This document shows positions 1 through 5,126 of a DNA stretch of 5,126 nt, in pieces. Numbering within the stretch: the stretch's first letter is position 1; each line of letters begins with the position of its first letter. A program made the position numbers and the translations under genes. The notes under the pieces were generated by a model. The model saw nothing but the letters and a program-made list of their open reading frames with translations, was not told the DNA's origin and did not search any database. The DNA comes from Candidatus Cloacimonadota bacterium (GTDB lineage Bacteria > Cloacimonadota > Cloacimonadia > Cloacimonadales > WRIO01): NCBI GenBank assembly GCA_009782695.1, contig WRIO01000109.1:1-5126 (forward strand). The letters run 5' to 3'.

Positions 1-315
1 AATGATACAAAAGAGTCTTTGCTTTGTGTGCCCAAAAATATCTTGGAAACATTTGGGGCAGTTAGCAAAGAAACAACCTCTTATATGTTACAAGGTGGGT
101 ATGAATTGTTTAATACCGATATAGTCGCTGCTGTGACAGGTGTAGCAGGACCCAGTGGTGGAACAACAGAAAAACCTGTCGGCACTGTGTATATAGGCGT
201 CAAATTTAGAGACATGATCTGTATAGAAAAATGTTTTTACACAGGCGATAGAAATCAAATACGACATAAAGCAGCAGAAAAAATTTTAGTAAAATTGATA
301 GATTTGGTGAAATAA
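1..315 (+). CDS. cinA: CinA C-terminal domain protein (nicotinamide-nucleotide amidase), 3' end only
   Basis: The frame is open from the first base, so the gene starts upstream; 104 residues are visible and the stop is TAA. The family motif TGVAGPSGGTTEKPVGTVYIG (bases 136-198) is diagnostic of the CinA C-terminal/PncC domain. The visible start, NDTKESLLCVP, matches the family's 'YSNEAKxxLLGVP' stretch, so the Lys at residue 4 of the fragment is probably the conserved active-site lysine; the family's catalytic serine lies upstream, outside the window. It is followed by the usual 'GAVS.ET' segment. The known family activity is deamidation of nicotinamide mononucleotide to nicotinate mononucleotide in pyridine nucleotide recycling, in the cytoplasm. 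Whether this is a two-domain CinA (with an N-terminal MoCF-like domain) or a stand-alone PncC cannot be told here. The nearest downstream gene is 274 bases away with its own promoter, so it is probably a separate transcription unit. Confidence 0.93.
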   Translation, partial: NDTKESLLCVPKNILETFGAVSKETTSYMLQGGYELFNTDIVAAVTGVAGPSGGTTEKPVGTVYIGVKFRDMICIEKCFYTGDRNQIRHKAAEKILVKLIDLVK

Positions 316-527
316 TAGACTCCAAAGTTTGCTTTACAAATGGCATGCCTTTTATGGACTTTTTGAGTGTCGTGCCTTAAAGCTGCTAGATAAACTCAAG
401 CCTCTTCTGTCTCTTTTACACTCCTATCAAAACGAGCAGCGAGAGACAATTTCTTTTACAATATTTTTTTTCTCAGGCTTAGGATATCTGTCTACATAAA
501 AAAAAAGCTCTAAAAGTAAAAAAACAC
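316..527 (+). other. Intergenic region with no recognised gene
   Basis: This is the gap between the cinA-like stop and the promoter of the pilin-like gene. I find no convincing ORF on either strand, no tRNA and no known riboswitch. It holds an 8-base palindrome GGCATGCC (342-349), short inverted pairs TGTCTCT/AGAGACA (408-414 and 442-448), GCTGCT/AGCAGC (382-387 and 435-440) and AAGCCT/AGGCTT (398-403 and 475-480), and a direct repeat TCTTTTACA (412-420 and 452-460). A T8 run lies at 464-471 and an A9 run at 498-506. No good stem sits directly before a T run, so I do not call a terminator for cinA. The A-rich stretch 498-524 lies directly upstream of the -35 box and could act as an UP-element-like region. 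Confidence 0.6.
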
Positions 528-555
528 TTGACAAATAATGGCTACAAAATAAATT
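528..555 (+). promoter_or_regulatory. Probable sigma-70 promoter of the pilin-folC-acyltransferase unit
   Basis: A perfect -35 hexamer TTGACA (528-533) is followed after 16 bases by TAAATT (550-555), which matches 4 of 6 positions of TATAAT. A-rich DNA lies just upstream. The start codon of the pilin-like gene lies 35 bases past the -10, leaving a short leader. No other promoter is obvious before 3160, so this one could drive all three packed genes. The -10 is imperfect, and the sigma factor consensus of this organism is not known. Confidence 0.6.
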
Positions 556-576
556 AGGCTCGAAAATTTATACGAT

Positions 577-581
577 AGGAG
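577..581 (+). promoter_or_regulatory. Ribosome binding site of the pilin-like gene
   Basis: AGGAG lies 8 bases before the ATG at 590, which is ideal spacing and fixes the start of the pilin-like gene. It is the only strong Shine-Dalgarno sequence in the three-gene cluster; folC and the acyltransferase gene lack comparable sites. Confidence 0.75.
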
Positions 582-589
582 TTAGCATA

Positions 590-979
590 ATGATTAATCA
601 ATTAGGAAGTGCTATTTACAAGGTATTAATCGGTGTTTTTTTAGTAGCGTTGGTAGGTATTCTTGCGCTACCCCAATTATTTGATTTGAATAAAAAAGAA
701 AAAGCCGAGAGCTGTATTAGCAATATGCGAGATATAGTCACAGCTACCGAAAAATATATGCGTGATAGAGATGAAATATTTGTGGGAACCTCAGCAGATC
801 TAGTTAGAACTCGCTATATCGAGTTCCCGACAGATGAATGCCCTAGTGGACCAGCAGGTTCAAAATACAACATATCAGTGGACACAGAAACCTACAAAGT
901 CACTGTGACTTGTTCAAACTATTTTAAACATTCCAAGGAACACAAAAACAAGTTTCACGACCACTCCTTACATCAATAA
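590..979 (+). CDS. Pilin/pseudopilin-like membrane-anchored protein with non-canonical N-terminus
   Basis: The protein has 129 residues. A short N-terminus (1-11, with K11) precedes one hydrophobic helix at about 12-31 (VLIGVFLVALVGILALP). An amphipathic charged stretch at 34-60 (KKEKAESCISNMRDI..) resembles the alpha-1 helix of type IV pilins and type II secretion pseudopilins. The C-terminal part contains C84-P-S-G and C108-S-N around two predicted strands (YNISVD, YKVTVT), the pattern of a small pseudopilin head closed by a disulfide; C42 is a third cysteine. The tail is His-rich, with H114, H118, H123, H125 and H128. The G/A-FTLIE prepilin peptidase site, with its Glu at +5, is not visible, so processing by PilD-type peptidases is doubtful. 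The start is fixed by AGGAG at 577. The gene ends in TAATG shared with folC. The pilin resemblance is an inference from topology and the Cys pattern; it could instead be an unrelated single-pass protein with an exported domain. Confidence 0.72.
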   Translation: MINQLGSAIYKVLIGVFLVALVGILALPQLFDLNKKEKAESCISNMRDIVTATEKYMRDRDEIFVGTSADLVRTRYIEFPTDECPSGPAGSKYNISVDTETYKVTVTCSNYFKHSKEHKNKFHDHSLHQ

Positions 980-2289
980 TGATCTTTGAAAAGTTTTTAG
1001 AACAGATATATCTGCGGCATTCTACTAATGTAAAATTAGGATTGGACAGGATAGAGAAAATCTTGCTGGCTTTGGGAAATCCTGAAAAAAAACTGTCAGG
1101 TTTGCATATAGCAGGAACAAATGGTAAAGGCTCTGTTTCAGCTATTTCCGAGAGCCTCCTGCTTTCACATGACTGCACCGTAGGAATGAATACTTCTCCC
1201 CATTTGATAGACTACACTGAGCGGTTTCGAGTAAATGGCAGAGATATATCTGCCGATGTCCTGATGAAACTATATGACAAAAATTTTGAGCTGTTCGAAA
1301 ATGAAGAAGCATCTTTTTTCGAGATAACTACCGCGCTAGCCTTTAAGCATTTCTCAGATCTGGAAGTAGATACAGCAGTGATAGAAGTAGGTTTGGGAGG
1401 TAGGTTAGACGGAACTAATACCTTTCCCCCGACAGTGTCTGTGATTTGCACTATTTCGCTTGACCATACCAAGAGTCTGGGCGACAGCATAGAAAAAATT
1501 GCATTTGAAAAGGCTGGAATCATCAAAGAAAAGACACCCATAGTGATAGGAGATATTCCAAAATCTGCCATGCAAGTAATAAAAGAAAGAGCCAAATCAC
1601 AAAAGGCAGAATATTTCATCTATGGTAAAGATTTTATGATAGATAACCTCGTAGTTTCATTAAAAGGGACAAAATTTGACTATTCATTTCCTAAATATGG
1701 GATTAAGCTAAAAAACCTACATGTGAATTTGCTCGGAAAGCATCAAGCACATAATACTGCATTGGCTTTGACTGCTTTTATCATTTATATGAAAACCACA
1801 AAAAAGAAAGTTTCAAAGACCAAGATTAGAAAAGCTTTAAAACAAGTTAATTGGAAAGGCCGCTTAGAGATACTATCAGACAAGCCTTTGGTTTTGATAG
1901 ATGGTGCTCACAACGAGAATGGTGTTTCTACTTTGATAGAAAACTTAAAATCTATATTCCCCGGATACAAGTACCATTTTGTGATATCTATCCTGAAAGA
2001 TAAAAACTTTGAATATATGATCAAAGAGATTTGTTCAGTAGCAGAGATAGTCTATATATCAAAAAACACATCCGAACGAGCAGCAGAGGTAGAAGAACAA
2101 GCAAATCTGGTCAGCCTTTGCGACACTATGTATCACACAAGCGAAAACATAATAGAGGCTGTCAAAACTTGCCAATTAGACATTTTTGAAAGAGGAATTC
2201 TAAAAAAAAAAGAAAAGAATATGATGATAATCACTGGCTCTTTATACACTATCGCTGAGGTATTAAAGCATAAAAATGAATTATTTTAG
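979..2289 (+). CDS. folC: Bifunctional dihydrofolate synthase / folylpolyglutamate synthase FolC
   Basis: The protein has 436 residues, the usual length for the family. The Mur-ligase-like ATPase domain shows the P-loop GTNGKGS (46-52), SPHL..YTERFRVNG (73-87), EVGLGGRLDGTN (136-147), ISLDH (159-163) and EKAGIIK (177-183). The central LLGKHQAHNTALA (251-263) and WKGRLE (292-297) lead into the C-terminal ligase domain with DGAHN (308-312). These are the FolC signatures. The family joins glutamate to dihydropteroate and/or to folates using ATP, in the cytoplasm; sequence alone does not show whether both activities are present. The ATG overlaps the upstream stop by one base (TAATG) and has no purine-rich site before it (CCACTCCTTACATCAAT), so translation probably relies on re-initiation after the pilin-like gene. 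The 3' end overlaps the acyltransferase gene by 14 bases. An A10 run lies at 2202-2211 near the 3' end. Confidence 0.97.
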   Translation: MIFEKFLEQIYLRHSTNVKLGLDRIEKILLALGNPEKKLSGLHIAGTNGKGSVSAISESLLLSHDCTVGMNTSPHLIDYTERFRVNGRDISADVLMKLYDKNFELFENEEASFFEITTALAFKHFSDLEVDTAVIEVGLGGRLDGTNTFPPTVSVICTISLDHTKSLGDSIEKIAFEKAGIIKEKTPIVIGDIPKSAMQVIKERAKSQKAEYFIYGKDFMIDNLVVSLKGTKFDYSFPKYGIKLKNLHVNLLGKHQAHNTALALTAFIIYMKTTKKKVSKTKIRKALKQVNWKGRLEILSDKPLVLIDGAHNENGVSTLIENLKSIFPGYKYHFVISILKDKNFEYMIKEICSVAEIVYISKNTSERAAEVEEQANLVSLCDTMYHTSENIIEAVKTCQLDIFERGILKKKEKNMMIITGSLYTIAEVLKHKNELF

Positions 2290-3160
2290 AGACTACATAG
2301 AAGTAATTTTATTTTATTTATTTCTGCAATATTTCAAGAAACTTCCCACAAAAAGTGTATTATATCAGTTGAAAATCATAGCTTTCGTTTTAGGATATTG
2401 CTTCTGTATCAGGAAAAATGTGGTTATGCGTCAATTAAGATTAGTTTTTCCTGAGAAGAACACCAGAGAAATAAAGAATTTAACGAAACAGATATATGCA
2501 GAAATGGCTGTTACAGTAGCTGAAGTATTTATATTTACAGATACTTATTTTATAGATAAATCAGAAGTGAAAGGCATTGAAAACATCGACAAGGCTTTAG
2601 AATATGGGCAAGGGGTGATAGTGATATCAGCTCATTTTAGTAACTGGGAGCTAGGCATAAAGACTTTAGCAAAGCGATATCAAAATGTGTCCGGCGTAGT
2701 TAAACAACAAAGAAATATGCTATTTGATAGTTTTATAGAAGCTAAAAGAAGGGAAGCAAATATCCAGACTATCAAAATGAAAAATGCTATAAAATATGTG
2801 TTGCAAGCCTTAAAAAAGAATGAGATAGTGGTGTTTGCTATAGACCAATATGCTTTTAAACAAGGCGTTGAGATAGACTTCCTCGGACATCCCACACTTG
2901 CTTATTCGTCGATAGCTCAAATTGCTATAAAATACAGAATACCTGTGGTTCCTGCCTTTGATCTGCGAGACGAAGTAGGGCACCATAAAGCAATCTTTCA
3001 CCAGCCTTTCATTTTTGATTATATGGCATATAACGAGAATAATGTGTTAGAAGTCACAAAAAAACTGAACAACGTGGTGGAAAACTATATACTAGAATAC
3101 CCACATTTATGGTTTTGGGTTCACAAGAAATGGCGTAAACCATTTCAGGTTTCGAAATGA
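2276..3160 (+). CDS. LpxL/HtrB-family lysophospholipid (lipid A-type) acyltransferase
   Basis: The protein has 294 residues, close to the usual 290-310 of the LpxL/HtrB/MsbB family. An N-terminal hydrophobic segment (about 8-20, then 34-45) would anchor it to the inner membrane. Family landmarks are RQLRLVFPEK (52-61), the catalytic HX4E box HFSNWE (H120, E125), a K143-Q-Q-R146 segment followed by the conserved LFDSF/EAKR helix, FAIDQ (187-191) and FLG (202-204), and the C-terminal aromatic-basic block WFWVHKKWR (279-287). The family transfers an acyl chain from acyl-ACP, classically to the Kdo2-lipid A precursor on the cytoplasmic face. The acyl length and true acceptor cannot be read here, and other members act on non-LPS glycolipids. 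The ATG lies inside the end of folC (14-base overlap), with only a weak GAGG at 2257-2260, about 15 bases upstream, so translation is probably coupled to folC. The presence of the gene suggests an outer membrane. Confidence 0.93.
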   Translation: MNYFRDYIEVILFYLFLQYFKKLPTKSVLYQLKIIAFVLGYCFCIRKNVVMRQLRLVFPEKNTREIKNLTKQIYAEMAVTVAEVFIFTDTYFIDKSEVKGIENIDKALEYGQGVIVISAHFSNWELGIKTLAKRYQNVSGVVKQQRNMLFDSFIEAKRREANIQTIKMKNAIKYVLQALKKNEIVVFAIDQYAFKQGVEIDFLGHPTLAYSSIAQIAIKYRIPVVPAFDLRDEVGHHKAIFHQPFIFDYMAYNENNVLEVTKKLNNVVENYILEYPHLWFWVHKKWRKPFQVSK

Positions 3161-3182
3161 GTTTATGTTTACTTCTCAAAAT

Positions 3183-3204
3183 AGCAAGACAGGAAGGTTT
3201 TGCT
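3183..3204 (+). other. Small hairpin in the leader of the signalling gene
   Basis: AGCAAGAC (3183-3190) pairs with GTTTTGCT (3197-3204) in 8 base pairs including one G-U, around a 6-base loop AGGAAG. No T run follows, so it does not look like an intrinsic terminator. It lies in the 88-base gap between the acyltransferase gene and the TTG start at 3249. It could be an RNA stability or attenuation element, or chance. Confidence 0.35.
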
Positions 3205-3230
3205 CACTAGAATGAAAATTAGTAACTACA

Positions 3231-3240
3231 AGGAAGGGGG
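3231..3240 (+). promoter_or_regulatory. Strong Shine-Dalgarno sequence deciding a TTG start
   Basis: AGGAAGGGGG lies 8 bases before the TTG at 3249. Upstream of this TTG the frame closes at TGA 3213-3215 with no ATG, GTG or TTG in between. The next in-frame ATG (3447) would lie inside the receiver domain and remove its acidic pocket. TTG 3249 is therefore the best start. Confidence 0.75.
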
Positions 3241-3248
3241 TTAACGGT

Positions 3249-5126
3249 TTGACAAAGAATATTTTGTTTGTAAATGATGATGTCCTAGATACAATATCTT
3301 TGGAATATAATTTAGTTCATTATGGTTTTAAATTTCAATCTGCAAAGACTATTGCGAGCGCAGTGAAGATTCTTTCGACAGAGAGCATCAGTGTCATTGT
3401 ATCGAACTATATCATTGAAGATGGGTTAGGAATTACCTTCATAGGTATGTACCCAGATATCCCAGTGATCATCATTACTGATATGAGTAATTCGGAATAC
3501 GCTGTGCACGCTTTGAAAACAGGAGCTTATGATTTCTTGATAAAAGATGAAGAAAATGCATATATCAAGATGATACCTATCGCTTGCCAACAATCTATTG
3601 ATAGAAAAACAGAAGAAGCTTTTCGGGCTCAAATGAAATTGGCTGTCGATCAATGCCCGAGCTCTATAGTGATAACTGACACAAAAGGAACTGTGGAATA
3701 TGTAAATCCGACCTTTACGGAGGTGACTGGATATACTTTTGAAGAAACCATAGGTAACAGTCCTCGTATGTTAAATTCTGGTCACCATGACAAGAAATTT
3801 TTTAAAGATCTGTGGGATACTTTGATAAGTGGCAGAAATTGGCAAGGTGAACTATATAATAAAACAAAATCAGGAAATTGTTACTGGGAAAGAGCTAATA
3901 TTGCACCACTTAAGAACCAATCTGGCAAGATAATAAATTTTGTAAAAATAAGTGATAACTTTAATGAATATAAAAACTCACTACAAGAAAAAATAGATAG
4001 TGAAAAACTCCAGAGCACGATCGAGTTTGCAGGGGCTGTATCCCACGAAATGAACCAACCACTACAAATAATATCTGGGTATACTGAAATACTCTTGGAA
4101 CTTTCCCAAACAATCCCTGCTATACAAAAACCAGTGCAACATATCATTACAAATATCACTCGTATAGCCGATATTAGCGAGAAGATAAAGAATATCACAG
4201 AACACAAAACCATACATTATCTAGGGAAAGAGAGAATTTTTGATATACATGCCCAACCCAAAAATGTACAAAATGATGAACCTAAAAATGAGGAGCCTCA
4301 ACAAGAACTTGAGAACACACAGCAAAATGTAAAATTAGGAAAGGGAATAGTAGTAGATGAAGTTCCTCAAAATTCTATATTGGAAGAGACGTTATTGGAA
4401 GAAAAAAAATCCGAACCTCATAAGTTTGAAACCACACAGAAAAGGCCGATTATAGAGCAGAAGTCACCCACCAAAATGATTACAGTAGAAGCCGAACCTA
4501 ACATAGACCCTGAAGAAAATATAGACACACCTTTTCTTACTAACAAACCAATATATACTGAACCTACTCCTGTTACAAAACCGATATTCACCCCTTCAGC
4601 CGAAGATGAAAAAAAGCAACACAATATCTCTGAACCCTCAGAACCACTTTTTATTAAAGACCCACCTAACACACCTGTTCAACAACAGGTTATGAGTTCA
4701 AGCAGCAATCCTCCTATAGAAAATCAACCTAAACAAACTAAAAAAGAGAAACCCACAGAATCAGTAATTCTTAATGACCCACTAAAAATAGCGACACCGC
4801 AACAAGAGATAAAACAAAACATCATCCCTCCAGTAGAAAATAAGCCCAAACAACCTGAAAAATCAAATCCTACAGGGTCAGTGGTTTTTAATGACCCACC
4901 TAAAATGACAGTCTTCCACGATGAACCCAAACCATTACCAAGGGCTAATGAACCAGAAAAATCTGGTTCTGCTGTGGAAGTTAGCTACAATAGGAACTTT
5001 CAGAGTGGGAAATCTCTGACTCTGGACGATTTAGATAACTTCGGTAATATTGCAGAGGAACCAATTACCAAACCTGACCTTGATACTAGATATCAAACTG
5101 AAAAAATAGAAGATAAAACTATAGTT
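3249..5126 (+). CDS. Receiver-like/PAS/HisKA signalling protein with long Pro-rich tail, no ATPase domain in view (3' partial)
   Basis: 626 codons are open to the window edge. (1) A receiver-like domain spans about 3-115. It has acidic pair D10-D11, T77 and K99, but N53 (VSNYIIEDGLG) occupies the phospho-Asp position, and the stretch between that site and T77 is about 6 residues shorter than in CheY. (2) A PAS/PAC domain spans about 130-237, with IVITDTKGTVEYVNPTF, VTGYTFEETIGNSPRML, W..EL.NKTKSG and a PAC-like end where the usual DIT reads DNF. (3) A charged helix at 238-262 leads to a HisKA domain with the H-box AVSHEMNQPLQIISGYTE (phospho-His H266) and second helix about 296-320, then YLGKERIFDI (324-333). 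(4) From about 337 to the edge, 290 residues rich in Pro, Glu, Lys, Gln and Thr, with no Cys or Trp, are probably disordered and partly repetitive. No N, G1 or G2 box of a HATPase is seen. No membrane segment is seen, so it is probably cytoplasmic. The start is TTG. It may be co-transcribed with the acyltransferase gene, since no clear promoter is seen in the 88-base gap. Confidence 0.88.
   Translation, partial: MTKNILFVNDDVLDTISLEYNLVHYGFKFQSAKTIASAVKILSTESISVIVSNYIIEDGLGITFIGMYPDIPVIIITDMSNSEYAVHALKTGAYDFLIKDEENAYIKMIPIACQQSIDRKTEEAFRAQMKLAVDQCPSSIVITDTKGTVEYVNPTFTEVTGYTFEETIGNSPRMLNSGHHDKKFFKDLWDTLISGRNWQGELYNKTKSGNCYWERANIAPLKNQSGKIINFVKISDNFNEYKNSLQEKIDSEKLQSTIEFAGAVSHEMNQPLQIISGYTEILLELSQTIPAIQKPVQHIITNITRIADISEKIKNITEHKTIHYLGKERIFDIHAQPKNVQNDEPKNEEPQQELENTQQNVKLGKGIVVDEVPQNSILEETLLEEKKSEPHKFETTQKRPIIEQKSPTKMITVEAEPNIDPEENIDTPFLTNKPIYTEPTPVTKPIFTPSAEDEKKQHNISEPSEPLFIKDPPNTPVQQQVMSSSSNPPIENQPKQTKKEKPTESVILNDPLKIATPQQEIKQNIIPPVENKPKQPEKSNPTGSVVFNDPPKMTVFHDEPKPLPRANEPEKSGSAVEVSYNRNFQSGKSLTLDDLDNFGNIAEEPITKPDLDTRYQTEKIEDKTIV
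4635..4985 (+). repeat. Three in-frame copies of a 39-residue (117-base) degenerate repeat in the tail
   Basis: Units begin at 4635, 4752 and 4869, exactly 117 bases apart. Each opens with P-(S/T)-x and a hydrophobic-(K/N)-D-P core: PSEPLFIKDPP, PTESVILNDPL and PTGSVVFNDPP. Units 1 and 2 also share PPIENQPKQ / PPVENKPKQ at the same offset, then a Lys/Glu-rich end. Unit 3 keeps the opening and then diverges, with a nearby extra TVFHDEPK (4908-4931). The conserved core suggests a short linear binding motif spaced along a disordered chain. The constant spacing with no indels points to tandem duplication followed by divergence. Confidence 0.7.

Noticed and set aside
19..21. TTG at 19 as the start of the first gene
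   Set aside because: The frame is open to base 1, and the residues before it (NDTKES) match the conserved CinA/PncC stretch, so the gene begins upstream.
342..349. GGCATGCC palindrome as an operator or terminator stem
   Set aside because: It is too short, has no loop, and no T run follows directly; partial extension (AAA/TTT) has a mismatch.
464..471. T8 run as an intrinsic terminator of cinA
   Set aside because: No GC-rich stem lies immediately upstream; the nearest inverted repeats are too far away or cross each other.
924..1619. Open frames on the reverse strand at 924-1178 and 1212-1619
   Set aside because: They lie antisense to folC, whose motifs are complete and in frame, and their translations show no recognisable domain.
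2680..3001. Reverse-strand open frames inside the acyltransferase gene
   Set aside because: The sense frame carries the full family signature; the antisense translations look like composition artefacts.
3426..4213. Reverse-strand open frames opposite the receiver, PAS and HisKA regions
   Set aside because: The sense frame is a continuous multidomain protein, and the antisense frames have no supported start site or domain.
4418..4930. Gly/Ser-rich reverse-strand frames with internal repeats
   Set aside because: They are the complement of the Pro-rich repeats in the tail; the repeated look comes from the sense-strand repeat.

Overview
The window is AT-rich, with five genes on the + strand and no RNA gene, insertion sequence, CRISPR array or integration site that I can recognise. 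An LpxL/HtrB-type acyltransferase and a pilin-like protein suggest a bacterium with an outer membrane. The base composition and gene mix would fit an AT-rich Gram-negative lineage, possibly one of the less-cultured phyla such as Cloacimonadota or Delongbacteria. That placement is a guess from general resemblance only.

Layout. 1-315 is the 3' end of a CinA-type protein (nicotinamide-nucleotide amidase domain). 316-589 is a non-coding gap ending in a plausible sigma-70 promoter (TTGACA at 528) and a clear ribosome binding site. Three tightly packed genes follow: a 129-residue pilin-like membrane-anchored protein (590-979), folC (979-2289) and an LpxL/HtrB-like acyltransferase (2276-3160). The first two touch in a TAATG stop/start, and the second pair overlaps by 14 bases, so the three are probably one transcript with coupled translation. 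After an 88-base gap with a small hairpin and a strong Shine-Dalgarno sequence, a TTG-started gene (3249 to the window edge) encodes a multidomain signalling protein.

The signalling protein is the most unusual item. Its order is receiver-like domain, PAS domain, histidine-kinase dimerisation/phosphoacceptor helices, then a long Pro/Glu/Lys/Gln-rich tail. The receiver appears to have Asn (N53) where the phosphorylated Asp should be. The H-box (H266) is intact, but no ATP-binding catalytic domain follows within the 626 residues visible. Part of the tail is built from a 39-residue repeat. As far as the window shows, this is a signalling scaffold or phosphotransfer component rather than an autonomous kinase.

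Functionally, the pilin-folC-acyltransferase unit combines a surface or secretion component, folate metabolism and envelope lipid acylation. I see no direct biochemical link between them. The co-transcription may be a lineage habit rather than a pathway.
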